In this document: in pieces, positions 1 through 7,141 of the stretch
Position numbering within the stretch: the first letter of the stretch is position 1
How the letters are laid out: the number at the start of each line of letters is the position of its first letter
NCBI GenBank assembly: GCA_944376795.1
Contig: CALWDW010000060.1
Span: 1-47,597, forward strand
Reading direction: 5' to 3'
Source of the DNA: an uncultured Christensenellaceae bacterium
Lineage (GTDB): Bacteria > Bacillota > Clostridia > Christensenellales > UMGS416
Length of the DNA: 47,597 nt
The notes under the pieces: model-generated
Told to the model about the DNA's origin: nothing
Seen by the model: only the letters and a program-made list of their open reading frames with translations
Database searches by the model: none
Program-made: the position numbers and the translations under genes

Positions 1-152
1 TCCGCTCCGGCGGCAAAGCCGCTGATAAAATGGGTGCAGCCGTCCGCAATGGCCGCCAGGATCTCCCGGCGCAGCAAATCTCGAATTCTGTCCATTTGTT
101 CCTTTGGAATATCCCGGTGCCCCGTGACACAGCAGGTTTTGATTTTCTCCAT
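1..152 (-). CDS. SLOG/DUF1273 (YpsA-like) protein, N-terminal part only
   Basis: The reading frame starts at the ATG complementary to 150-152 and runs off the left edge, so only the first 50 residues are visible. The N-terminus contains the motif T10-G11-H12-R13, followed by a charged helix and a hydrophobic strand ending in SGFAAGA at residues 44-50. This TGHR...FISGxAxG(A/D) pattern is typical of the YpsA/DUF1273 group of the SLOG superfamily, Rossmann-like proteins thought to bind nucleotide-derived ligands. A GGAGGGA ribosome binding site lies 6-8 bases upstream of the start. The gene diverges from the XRE regulator at 271, and the two share a short intergenic region with a strong inverted repeat. 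Family assignment is good for the fragment; the cellular role is not established. Confidence 0.8.
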   Translation of the reverse strand, partial: MEKIKTCCVTGHRDIPKEQMDRIRDLLRREILAAIADGCTHFISGFAAGA

Positions 153-185
153 GCGAATCCCTCCATTTTTATCTCAAATGAGTTA

Positions 186-218
186 AACCCTTTTGAGTTA
201 TTCTAACTCAAAAGGGTT
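186..218. promoter_or_regulatory. 15-bp inverted repeat, candidate operator for the XRE regulator
   Basis: AACCCTTTTGAGTTA (186-200) and its exact reverse complement (204-218) are separated by TTC. A further TGAGTTA-like half site overlaps 179-185. The palindrome sits between the divergent SLOG-family and XRE genes, so binding of the XRE protein here could control both. A T-run does not follow it, so a terminator is less likely. Operator function is inference. Confidence 0.55.
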
Positions 219-270
219 AATCTTTTCAAGACAGTAAGGGTATCATCAGAGTAGAATCGAGGTGATACCC

Positions 271-513
271 GTGGACATCGGCGAGGCCGTAAAAGAGCGC
301 ATCCTGGAGCTCTGCCGAGAGAAAAACCTGTCGGTCAACAAGCTGAGCAATATGAGCGGCGTGACCCAATCCACAGTGAACAACATTGTCAGCGGCCGCA
401 ATCACAGCGCCACCATCTCCACCATCAAAAAGCTGTGTGACGGCATGGGTATCACCATTGAGGAGTTTTTCAATTCGGAACTGTTTCGCGGCTTGGAGCA
501 GGAAATCAAATAA
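271..513 (+). CDS. small XRE-family HTH transcriptional regulator
   Basis: An 80-residue protein that is almost entirely a Cro/C1-type helix-turn-helix domain. The recognition unit lies at about residues 20-42, with LSVNKLSNMSGV followed by TQSTVNNIVSG, which fits the family consensus. The frame is open from a GTG at 262, but I place the start at the GTG at 271, because GAGGTGA at 257-263 then lies seven bases upstream; the first GTG is itself part of that site. There is no additional ligand or oligomerisation domain. It is divergent from the YpsA-like gene and faces a 15-bp inverted repeat, so it probably regulates itself and that neighbour. The target and inducing signal are unknown. Confidence 0.85.
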   Translation: MDIGEAVKERILELCREKNLSVNKLSNMSGVTQSTVNNIVSGRNHSATISTIKKLCDGMGITIEEFFNSELFRGLEQEIK

Positions 514-689
514 CGCAAAAGGGCCGCCGGTGCGTTGCACCGGCGGCTTGCTGCAGCAAAGAACGAATCCGAACCCGCCTTCCGGCAGATTCGGATTTGT
601 TACTTATAGCGGACCTCATCGGGATGCGAACCCTTGACCTCACGGATGCGAACCGTGCGCGCTTCCGCGCAAAGTTTTTTCGCAGCCAG
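514..689 (+). other. non-coding stretch with nested hairpins and a tandem repeat
   Basis: No supported gene. Hairpin 1 is GCCGCCGGTGC/GCACCGGCGGC (523-533, 537-547; 3-base loop, no T-run). Hairpin 2 is AATCCGAA/TTCGGATT (566-573, 590-597) with an inner GCC/GGC pair. Two near-identical copies of a roughly 20-bp unit follow: GACCTCA(TCG/C)GGATGCGAACC at 612-632 and 636-654. A GCGCG-CTTC-CGCGC hairpin and a T-run end at 680. Together with the terminator at 690-717, this could be a structured 3' UTR of the XRE transcript or a small RNA. Confidence 0.45.
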
Positions 690-717
690 GCCCCGCCTTC
701 CCGACGGGGCTTTTTTT
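690..717 (+). terminator. intrinsic terminator
   Basis: GCCCCG (690-695) pairs with CGGGGC (705-710) and is followed by seven T residues (711-717). Orientation is plus, so it ends the transcript coming from the XRE gene or from the structured region after it. Confidence 0.8.
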
Positions 718-750
718 GATGCCGGGGCGCAAGCTTCCGCCGATCTCCCG

Positions 751-1776
751 TCAGCCCAAAGGATCGTACCCGATGGCTTCCCGCACCATGGCCAGGTACT
801 TTTCCGCAGGCAGATAGGCCGGTACGCTGTTGCCCGTGCCCACCAGGTAACCCCCGCGTCCTCGGGTTCGCTCCAGCATGGCCCGGGTGCGGGCCGCAAT
901 TTCCTCCGCCGAACGCTGGCACAGGAAGTCCACATCAATGCCGCCCATGATGGCAATCCGGCCATGCCAAGCCTCGTAGGCCTCCTCCACCGGCTGGATG
1001 GCATCCTCAAAGGAATGCTTCCCGTCAAAGCCCATGTCCACGATATCCTCCATCACGTCCCGCATATTGCCGCAGGAGTGGAGCATCACCGGGCGGCCAG
1101 CAGCGTGGGCCGCCTCCACAATGCGGCGGTGCCAGGGGAAAATGTATTTACGCATCTGGGCCGGCGTGAGGAAGGTTTGGGTCTTGAAGCCCCAGTCGTC
1201 ATTGGCGCAGATCAGGCCCACGCTGTCATGCTCCAGGGTCAGGGTATAGTAGTCCAGCAGCCGGGAACCAATGGCATCGGCAACCGCCTGCACCAGCTCG
1301 GGCTCTTCGTAGAGCGCGTAGCAAAGGTTGTCATACCCCATCAGCGCAATAAGGTTCTCCAGCACGCCGCAGGGGCCCATCACCATGAGCTTCATGCCCT
1401 CGGGCAGGTGGGGAACGATATCCTCCAACAGGCTGTAGTCGTCCCCCCGGGGATCCGGCCAGGGATAGCTCTCAAATTCCTCCCAGCTGTGGATCACATC
1501 CCCTTCGTTGAGGGAGATGCTTTCCAGCTGTTCCTTATGCCCGGTGGGGAACACCAGGTCCGTGGCATGGACGGTTACATAGTCATATCCCAGCTTGGCA
1601 TAGGCCCGGGCGGTAAAGGCTGCCTCTTCCACCCGGTTCCGGGGCTTCAGGGTCTCGCCGTTGACCCGTTCGTAGAGCGGCCAATTCATAAACAACTCGA
1701 ACAGCGTAGGACGGCTGGGTTCCTCTCCCCGTAGCGCCCGGCGGACGTTCTCAAAATCCGGTTTGCGACGCAGCAT
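751..1776 (-). CDS. URO-D superfamily protein (methyltransferase MtaA/CmuA-like)
   Basis: A 341-residue protein of the uroporphyrinogen decarboxylase superfamily, which also holds zinc-dependent methylcobamide:thiol methyltransferases. The superfamily barrel is recognisable throughout: N-terminal ENVRRALRGEEPSRP, LMVMGPCGVLEN near 130-141, ANDDWG at 191-196, H233-S-C235-G (the usual His-x-Cys zinc pair), and MGGIDVD at 277-283. The position where corrinoid methyltransferases carry the third zinc ligand, a C-terminal Cys, reads GTGNSVP here, so that ligand appears replaced. It is not a heme-pathway HemE: no other tetrapyrrole gene is nearby and the active-site signature differs. A GGGGGTG ribosome binding site supports the start. 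Substrate unknown; methyl-group transfer or O-demethylation is only a family-level guess. Confidence 0.85.
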   Translation of the reverse strand: MLRRKPDFENVRRALRGEEPSRPTLFELFMNWPLYERVNGETLKPRNRVEEAAFTARAYAKLGYDYVTVHATDLVFPTGHKEQLESISLNEGDVIHSWEEFESYPWPDPRGDDYSLLEDIVPHLPEGMKLMVMGPCGVLENLIALMGYDNLCYALYEEPELVQAVADAIGSRLLDYYTLTLEHDSVGLICANDDWGFKTQTFLTPAQMRKYIFPWHRRIVEAAHAAGRPVMLHSCGNMRDVMEDIVDMGFDGKHSFEDAIQPVEEAYEAWHGRIAIMGGIDVDFLCQRSAEEIAARTRAMLERTRGRGGYLVGTGNSVPAYLPAEKYLAMVREAIGYDPLG

Positions 1777-1934
1777 GGGTGCGCACCCCCTTATGAATCA
1801 CTAAGTTTTCTTCATTGTCGCACAAAGCAAGCGGGTTTTCCAGTCATCCGGCCACTGTCACAAGAAATTGCGCTTTGCCGCAAAAATTTCACAGACAGTT
1901 TCTCGCCCATACACTTTCATGGAAAACGTGGTTC

Positions 1935-1976
1935 TTGGGGGAGAAGGCCCTTTTGCAAAAGGGCCCCCTCCCCCAA
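1935..1976 (-). repeat. palindromic intergenic repeat, copy 1
   Basis: TTGGGGGAG at 1935-1943 pairs with CTCCCCCAA at 1968-1976; the inner part GGCCCTTTTG/CAAAAGGGCC is a perfect palindrome. It shares the GGGGGAG...CCTTTT...AAAAGG...CTCCCCC plan with copy 2, about 130 bases away. It could act as a terminator-like or processing hairpin, but no clean T-run follows on either strand. Confidence 0.7.
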
Positions 1977-2110
1977 ACCCCTTTCCCCCAAAACCTTAGG
2001 GGAAGGGACTGCTGGAAAATAGCAAGAGAACGACTGGATTCGGATTTCAGCCGTTCCCCTTCTATGCTCCCCAACCTTCTCTCCTAAAAGTTTTAGAAAG
2101 GTGGGGGCCC

Positions 2111-2148
2111 GGGGGAGGGAATCCTTTTTCAAAAGGTTTCCCTCCCCC
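2111..2148 (-). repeat. palindromic intergenic repeat, copy 2
   Basis: GGGGGAGGGAA and TTCCCTCCCCC form the outer arms and CCTTTT/AAAAGG the inner arms, with single mismatches between. It has the same arrangement as the palindrome at 1935-1976, with a different core sequence. It lies downstream of spoIVFB and may form its 3' hairpin. Confidence 0.7.
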
Positions 2149-2202
2149 GCAAAATCCCCGCCCCCCCGCCAACTCCCCTTCCAAAACCTCCTCCGCGAAA
2201 GC

Positions 2203-3108
2203 TCAGCCTTCCTGGCGGCTCCGCCGTTGGTAGTCCAGCGCTTCCGCCACACACTTTCCTTCTCCTGCCAGCAGGCAGTCCACCACCGATGCTTCGCTCA
2301 CCTCCCCTAGACTCTGCCCATCCCCGTCTACCACCGTAACCAGGTGATAGCGCCCGGTGCGCAGCCGCCGCAACAGGGAAGTCAGCGGATAATCATACCG
2401 AGCGGCCATCCGATGCAAGGGCATGCTGCCCTTGCGCAGCAGTTCTTCCTTTTTCCCGGTCCTCTGGCGCAGGGTGAGCAGGGGCGCCGTTTTTCTCTCC
2501 TTCCATCCATTGGCCAGCAGGAAGATTCCCAAAAACCAGGCCGTCACATGGAAGGAGCCGGCAACCAGCATCACCAGCGCCGCTGTGGTTACGGCCAGGC
2601 CGATTCCCAGACTCACCCCGGCGGCGATCCGGGTGGCGCGGCCAATCTCCATGCGGGCAGCCAGAATGCCCCGCAGCACCCTGCCTCCGTCCAGAGGCAG
2701 AGCCGGGATCAGGTTGCACAGTGCCACCGACAGGTTGGCGGTAATGGCCCATGCCAGCCAGGGGTTTTCCACCGGCCAGAAGTAGGGAATGGACGCCAGC
2801 AACGACACCATAAGCAGATTCCCTATAGGTCCCGCCAGGGCGATTCCCACCTCGCAGATGGGATCGGTCTCAAACAGGGTATCAATCTGGGCGGCGGCGC
2901 CCAGGGGAAGCAGCTCCAGCCGACGCACGGTAAAGCCCATACGCCACGCTGCCAGGGCATGGCAGAGCTCGTGAGAGGCTACGGCCAGTACCCCCATGCA
3001 CCACAGCGGGAACAGGCCCAGGCAGAGCGCCCCGGCCAGTACTGGCAGCACCCAAGGGCTTAGCCGGATCTGGCAGCGCGCCGCCCCGTCAGGAGACCGG
3101 CTGGACAT
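2203..3108 (-). CDS. spoIVFB: SpoIVFB-like intramembrane site-2 protease (M50)
   Basis: A 301-residue membrane metalloprotease. HELCH at residues 46-50 is the HExxH zinc motif inside a transmembrane segment, and the partner motif NLIPALPLDGG (132-142) supplies the third ligand, Asp140. Several hydrophobic segments follow, and the C-terminal part (about 215-290) looks like a CBS-type module with YHLVTVVDGDGQ. This arrangement matches SpoIVFB, which cleaves the pro-sequence of sigma-K in the mother cell during sporulation. I choose the ATG at 3108: GGAGGAGG sits just upstream, and the start overlaps the end of spoIVFA by 20 bases, implying translational coupling. A longer frame to 3150 exists but has no comparable ribosome binding site. 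Pairing with the spoIVFA homologue makes the assignment stronger than the protease motif alone. Confidence 0.88.
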   Translation of the reverse strand: MSSRSPDGAARCQIRLSPWVLPVLAGALCLGLFPLWCMGVLAVASHELCHALAAWRMGFTVRRLELLPLGAAAQIDTLFETDPICEVGIALAGPIGNLLMVSLLASIPYFWPVENPWLAWAITANLSVALCNLIPALPLDGGRVLRGILAARMEIGRATRIAAGVSLGIGLAVTTAALVMLVAGSFHVTAWFLGIFLLANGWKERKTAPLLTLRQRTGKKEELLRKGSMPLHRMAARYDYPLTSLLRRLRTGRYHLVTVVDGDGQSLGEVSEASVVDCLLAGEGKCVAEALDYQRRSRQEG

Positions 3109-3799
3109 AGTCCTCCTCCGGCACAGGCGCCCCGTCCTTCCACAGGGCAAAGCCTAGGGTCTTCCCGTCCTCGGCGGTCCCCAGGATCTCCCCAGCCTCC
3201 AGGTAATCGCCCACCTTAACCGAGGGCGCCACCCCGGCATAAATGGAAGCGAATCCTCCATTATGCTGGATCCGGACATAGCGGCCCCAGTCCGCGTTCT
3301 CCCCCACATAGAAGACCTTCCCGTCCGCTACGGCCCACACCGCAGGATCCTCCAGGGTATAGAGAGAGAGACTGGCACGGTCCGCCAGATCATTGTCCTG
3401 CACCCGCACCCCCACGCATGGCGCCGCCGCACAAAATTCCACCGGCGACGGCGCGAAGACCGCGGTGGCTGTGTCGCTGATCCAATTTCCTACGTAACGC
3501 AGTCCACCCAGGGTCTCCTCCCCTTCGGCCTGGGCGCTTGTCAGCCTCTCCAGCTGGGCCGATACCGGCGTGGCCGCCGGACTTCCCGCCAGCAGCACCC
3601 CCGCCAGCACCAGGCACAGCGTGCAGGCGGCCCCCCAGCGCCAGGCAGCCCATCCGCCGCCGCCCGGAATTTCGTCCATCCCGCCCGACGGCAGCGCCCG
3701 CTCCCGCCGGGGCCTTTGCTGCCCGGGCGGCGGCCAGGGTCCGTTTCCGCTGACCATGGGGCCCGAATGGCTGCTTCCCTTGCGAATCTTTCCGTCCAT
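3089..3799 (-). CDS. spoIVFA: SpoIVFA-like regulator with degenerate LytM (M23) domain
   Basis: A 236-residue protein with a Pro/Gly/Arg-rich cytoplasmic N-terminus, one transmembrane helix at about 53-72, a variable linker, and a C-terminal M23/LytM-like domain at about 155-232 (AVADGKVFYVGE...GRYVRIQHNGGFASIYAG...GEILGTAEDG). The catalytic HxH of active LytM enzymes is not conserved (IYAG and GFALWKDG occur in those places), as expected for SpoIVFA, which binds and holds SpoIVFB inactive rather than cutting peptidoglycan. The gene lies directly upstream of spoIVFB and overlaps it. An AGGAGGGA ribosome binding site precedes the ATG by about eight bases. A CATATA box at 3827-3832 on the minus strand resembles a sigma-E -10 element, but I see no convincing -35. 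Confidence 0.82.
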   Translation of the reverse strand: MDGKIRKGSSHSGPMVSGNGPWPPPGQQRPRRERALPSGGMDEIPGGGGWAAWRWGAACTLCLVLAGVLLAGSPAATPVSAQLERLTSAQAEGEETLGGLRYVGNWISDTATAVFAPSPVEFCAAAPCVGVRVQDNDLADRASLSLYTLEDPAVWAVADGKVFYVGENADWGRYVRIQHNGGFASIYAGVAPSVKVGDYLEAGEILGTAEDGKTLGFALWKDGAPVPEEDYVQPVS

Positions 3800-3892
3800 T
3801 CCGTCTCCCTCCTTGCTCCTGGTATCTATATGCGGTCGGGCGGCGTTTTAGGCAGAAAAAGCCGTATGCCGCCTCCTCCACGCCGCAAAGGC

Positions 3893-3921
3893 TTGACGCA
3901 GGCGGCATCCCATGATAATAT
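3893..3921 (+). promoter_or_regulatory. sigma-A promoter of the URO-D/GntR operon
   Basis: TTGACG (3893-3898), a 17-base spacer and TAATAT (3916-3921). Transcription would start near 3928, about 43 bases before the ATG at 3971. Confidence 0.8.
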
Positions 3922-3970
3922 GATTACAAGGAATACCAAGAAAATATCGGGGAAAGGCTGGTGTATCGCA

Positions 3971-4939
3971 ATGGATAAGCGTACCCGCGTATACAACGCT
4001 CTGAACAAGCTGCCCGTGGACCATGTCCCGGTGGGATTCTGGTACCACTTCGATGGGGAGAAAGCCTACGGAGAGCCCTGCGTACAGGCCCATTTGGACT
4101 ATTACCGCGACGTGGATCTGGATATGATCAAGATCATGTGCGACGGTTATTTCCCCTATCCCGTGGCCGAGGGCATCGAGAAGGCCGCCGACTGGCGCAA
4201 GCTCAAGCCCCTGGGCCCGGACCATCCCTTTATCCAGGAGCAGGTCTGGCGGGCCAAGCGCATTGTCCAAGAGGTGGGAAAGGAGTGCTGCGTATTCTAC
4301 AATGTCTTCGCTCCCTTCTCCTCCATCCGCTTCGGTTATCCGGAGGACAAGGTACTCGCCCACCTCAAGGAGGATAAGCACGCCGTCATGCACGCCCTGG
4401 ACGTCATCGCCCAGGACAATGCCACGCTGGCCGAGCTGCTGATCACCGAGGCAGGCTGCGACGGCGTCTATTACTGCGTCCAAGGCGGCGAGGTGGACCG
4501 CTTCACCGCCCAGGAATACCGGGAAATGATCACCCCCAGCGACCTCTACGTCCTGGAGCACGCCAATCGCTTCTCCGAAAACAACATCATGCACTGCTGC
4601 GGCTGGGCAGGCGCAAAGAACCGACTCTCCGTTTGGCAGGATTATCCGGTAAAGTGCGTCAACTGGGCGGTCTTTGTGGAGGAGATGCCCCTCACCGAGG
4701 GACGGTTCTTCTGGGGCGGCCGGGCGGTTCTGGGCGGCTTCCAGAGCCTGCACCAGGACGACGGCACCTACAAGGGCATCCTCCACACCGGCACCGAGGA
4801 AGAGGTGAAGGCCTACACCCGGGAGCTTATCGCCAACTATGGCAAGCTGGGCCTGCTGCTGGGCGCCGACTGCACCGTGGACGCCCGTATGAGCCACGAC
4901 CGGCTCCGCTGGGTGGTGCAGGCTGCCCGGGAGCTGTAG
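3971..4939 (+). CDS. URO-D superfamily protein, second paralogue
   Basis: A 322-residue member of the uroporphyrinogen decarboxylase superfamily. All three zinc ligands expected for the cobamide methyltransferase branch can be placed: H208-C-C210-G, and Cys301 in GADCTVD. The N-terminus RVYNALNKLPVDHVPVGFWYHF and the stretch CDGVYYCVQGG (163-173) are typical of the family. The open frame extends far upstream, but the ATG at 3971 lies just after a good promoter and begins the family homology; GGGGAAAGG upstream is a distant, weak ribosome binding site. The GntR-type regulator gene begins three bases after its stop, so the two are cotranscribed. The regulator probably senses the substrate or product. 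No corrinoid protein or activase is adjacent, so methyl transfer remains inference. Confidence 0.85.
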   Translation: MDKRTRVYNALNKLPVDHVPVGFWYHFDGEKAYGEPCVQAHLDYYRDVDLDMIKIMCDGYFPYPVAEGIEKAADWRKLKPLGPDHPFIQEQVWRAKRIVQEVGKECCVFYNVFAPFSSIRFGYPEDKVLAHLKEDKHAVMHALDVIAQDNATLAELLITEAGCDGVYYCVQGGEVDRFTAQEYREMITPSDLYVLEHANRFSENNIMHCCGWAGAKNRLSVWQDYPVKCVNWAVFVEEMPLTEGRFFWGGRAVLGGFQSLHQDDGTYKGILHTGTEEEVKAYTRELIANYGKLGLLLGADCTVDARMSHDRLRWVVQAAREL

Positions 4940-4942
4940 CAG

Positions 4943-5569
4943 ATGGCCAAGGAAAAAGGCCCCTCGCTGACCCAGCGGATCTACGGCGAGATCCTGGAGA
5001 TGGTGATCCAGCTCTCTGACGCGTGCGACGGCGTGGTGCTGACCGAGGGCGCTCTGACCGAGAGGTTTGGCGTCAGCAAGGCCCCGGTGCGGGAAGCGCT
5101 GGTCCAGCTCTGCGCTGAAGGGGTGCTTCGGAGCATGCCCCGGTATGGCTACGCCATCGTCCGCATGGACGACGGCGATGTACGGGAACTCAAGGACCTC
5201 CGCTGCACCTTGGAGTGCACCGCCCTGGAAAGGGCCTTCCCTCGGATCTGTCCGGCGGACATTGCCGCGCTGTCGGAACGGATCCGTGCCGCCCAGGCCG
5301 AAGCGTACGAGAGCATCTGGCAGGTCTGGGAGGATAATACCCAATTTCATCTGGCCCTGGCCGCCCTGGAGGGAAACCGCTACACACTTCGGTTCCTCCG
5401 GGAGAGCCTCAGCCTTCAGAAACGGGCCTATGCCCAGCTCCACTACCAAAGGCAGCACAGCACCCGGTCCTTCTTTGACCCCACCAGCCACCGCGCCATC
5501 TGCGACGCATTGGCCGGAGGAGAGCTCGCCCAGGCGCTGGCCGCCCTGCGGCAGGACATCCTGGGCTGA
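4943..5569 (+). CDS. GntR/FadR-family transcriptional regulator (FCD domain)
   Basis: A 208-residue regulator with an N-terminal winged helix at about residues 8-72 (LTERFGVSKAPVREALVQL is the recognition region, followed by the PRYGYAIVRM wing) and an all-helical C-terminal FCD domain carrying the usual spaced acidic and His residues (for example Asp-Asn-Thr-Gln-Phe-His near 133-138). FCD domains bind small organic acids, often with a metal. The gene starts three bases after the URO-D-like gene and probably shares its promoter; the GGGAG in the end of that gene can serve as its ribosome binding site. It most likely controls this operon. A strong terminator follows at 5595. Confidence 0.9.
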   Translation: MAKEKGPSLTQRIYGEILEMVIQLSDACDGVVLTEGALTERFGVSKAPVREALVQLCAEGVLRSMPRYGYAIVRMDDGDVRELKDLRCTLECTALERAFPRICPADIAALSERIRAAQAEAYESIWQVWEDNTQFHLALAALEGNRYTLRFLRESLSLQKRAYAQLHYQRQHSTRSFFDPTSHRAICDALAGGELAQALAALRQDILG

Positions 5570-5594
5570 CACACGCCTGCTTCGGCAGAACCTT

Positions 5595-5623
5595 CCCGTC
5601 CGGTAGCCAACCGGACGGGTTTT
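5595..5623 (+). terminator. intrinsic terminator of the URO-D/GntR operon
   Basis: A 10-bp perfect stem, CCCGTCCGGT (5595-5604) with ACCGGACGGG (5610-5619), a 5-base loop, and TTTT at 5620-5623. Confidence 0.88.
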
Positions 5624-5624
5624 G

Positions 5625-5633
5625 TGTTATACT
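5625..5633 (+). promoter_or_regulatory. extended -10 promoter of the dnaD-dnaI pair
   Basis: TGTTATACT is an extended -10 (TGn plus TATACT at 5628-5633) right after the preceding terminator. There is no good -35 hexamer 17 bases upstream, where the terminator stem lies. Confidence 0.6.
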
Positions 5634-5663
5634 GATCCTATGCAGAGAGAGGAGGCTTTCCCC

Positions 5664-7115
5664 ATGGCGCTGGTATCGCATCCCGTCAAGGAAGAGATGT
5701 TTTTGACAACCCCGGTGGAGAACCTATTCATCCACGAGGCCATGGGCGCCGCACCCGGCGACTATGTGAAGGTCTACCTTTTCGGCCTGATGCTCTGCCA
5801 CTACCCGCCCCAGAAGGATATGACAGCCGCCGACATGGCTGAGGCCCTGAACCTGCCTGTGGAAGAGGTTCGCAAGGCGTTTGACTACTGGGCGCGGCGG
5901 CATCTGGTGGAGATCCTGCAGGAGGACCCGCTGCAGGTCTCCTACCTCAGCGTACAGCAGCATCTCAACGAGGCCCGGCTTATGGACGGCCTCTATCGAT
6001 ATGAGCCTCTTTTCCACAAAATCACCGCCCTGCTGGGGCCGGAAGTTTCCCTCTCCCGCAGTGATCTGGAGCGCATCTTCGAGTGGATGGAGGTGCTCCG
6101 CCTGGAGGAGGATGCCGTCCTTACGCTGGTGGAGCACTGCGTCCTCTCCTGCCGGGAAAAGGGCCGCAGGGTCAGCATGAACTACATGAACAAGGTCGCC
6201 GCCGCCTGGGCCCAGAGGGGCCTCACCACCGCCGAGGCCGCCACCGAATACCTGCGCCAGGAGGATCAGATTTACCAGCTCTGCCGGGAGCTGCTCCGGC
6301 GGTGGAGCCTTCGCCGGGCCCCCACCCAGGACGACCTGGCCTATTGCCAAAAGTGGCTGATCACCTGGTCGCTGGAGGCCGGAGCCCTCTACCAGGCCTG
6401 CCAGCGGATGAACGCCGCCAAGCCCAATTTCCGCTACCTGGACGCCCTGGCCCAAGAGCTTCACGAGGCCGGCGTACGCACGGCTCCCCAGGCTGTGGAC
6501 TTCTACGCCGACCGAGACGCCTTCGCCGAGGAGCTTAAGGCCGTGCTGAAGGCCCTGGGTTACTTTGGTTCCTACCAGGCCGAGCTGCCCCAGTCGCTTT
6601 ACCGGCAGTGGAAGCAGGCCGGGTATCCCTATGACGCCATACTCATGGCGGCACGGCAGCTGGCCCGCCGGGGAAGCAACCGTTTGGAGGATTTGGACGC
6701 CCGCCTTAAGACCCTGGCTTCCCAGGGCCGGCTGCATGTCGAAGATATGACCCGTGAGGAAGATGCCCTGCGGGGCTGGGGGGAAGCCTTTGGCCAGCTT
6801 CTGTCCCTGTGGGAAGAGGACCGCCCCCCGCGGGAATCGGAGAGCCGCCGCTACGGCCGCTGGCTGCGGGAAGGCTTCTCTCCCGCGCTGATCCGCGCCG
6901 CCGCCGAGGCCGCCCGCAACGCCCGGGACAAGCTTCCCTATATGGATAAGCTGCTGGCAGCCTGGCGGGAGCAAGGCATCCGCACCCCGCAGGAGGCCCA
7001 GGCCGCCCAGCGTCCCGCGGCCGCTTCCGCCGTCAACGCGGACCTGCACTTTGGCCACGAACGTCCCGCCCCGGAGGAGAACGATCCCTTCCAGGACTGG
7101 GATACCCCGGTATAG
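5664..7115 (+). CDS. DnaD-domain replication initiation protein
   Basis: A 483-residue protein with an N-terminal winged-helix-like part (VKVYLFGLMLCHYPPQKDMTAADMAEALN, then VRKAFDYWARRHLVEI) and repeated helical DnaD/DnaB_2 blocks. Several tryptophan-containing repeats such as YCQKWLITWSLE and MDKLLAAWREQG resemble the YxxxIxxxW motif of these domains. In Firmicutes, DnaD and DnaB remodel origin DNA and help load the helicase. I start at the ATG at 5664, with AGGAGG eight bases upstream; the longer frame lacks such a site. It is 26 bases upstream of the DnaI-like helicase loader gene, the usual partner. The C-terminal 40 residues are low in complexity. Whether it corresponds to DnaB or DnaD of Bacillus cannot be settled. 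Confidence 0.87.
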   Translation: MALVSHPVKEEMFLTTPVENLFIHEAMGAAPGDYVKVYLFGLMLCHYPPQKDMTAADMAEALNLPVEEVRKAFDYWARRHLVEILQEDPLQVSYLSVQQHLNEARLMDGLYRYEPLFHKITALLGPEVSLSRSDLERIFEWMEVLRLEEDAVLTLVEHCVLSCREKGRRVSMNYMNKVAAAWAQRGLTTAEAATEYLRQEDQIYQLCRELLRRWSLRRAPTQDDLAYCQKWLITWSLEAGALYQACQRMNAAKPNFRYLDALAQELHEAGVRTAPQAVDFYADRDAFAEELKAVLKALGYFGSYQAELPQSLYRQWKQAGYPYDAILMAARQLARRGSNRLEDLDARLKTLASQGRLHVEDMTREEDALRGWGEAFGQLLSLWEEDRPPRESESRRYGRWLREGFSPALIRAAAEAARNARDKLPYMDKLLAAWREQGIRTPQEAQAAQRPAAASAVNADLHFGHERPAPEENDPFQDWDTPV

Positions 7116-7141
7116 CGCTATACTGAGAAAGGAGCCCCGCC

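Larger units (their letters stand above)
1777..2202. other. intergenic region made mainly of GC-rich palindromic repeats
   Basis: The 426 bases between the URO-D-like gene and spoIVFB hold no supported gene. The first about 110 bases are the upstream region of the minus-strand URO-D-like gene. The rest is C/G-rich, with two large palindromes, at 1935-1976 and 2111-2148, and flanking runs such as CCTAAAACTTTTAGG-like and CCCCCAAAACC segments. The composition and repeated architecture suggest a dispersed intergenic element. Confidence 0.6.

Noticed and set aside
600..660. tRNA-like T-arm motif (GGTTCGCATCC) on the minus strand
   Set aside because: No acceptor, D or anticodon arm fits around it, and the T-loop lacks the usual A at position 58. 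I list it only as a repeat.
3848..5572. 574-codon minus-strand frame
   Set aside because: Antisense to the URO-D and GntR genes, which have clear motifs, promoter and terminator.
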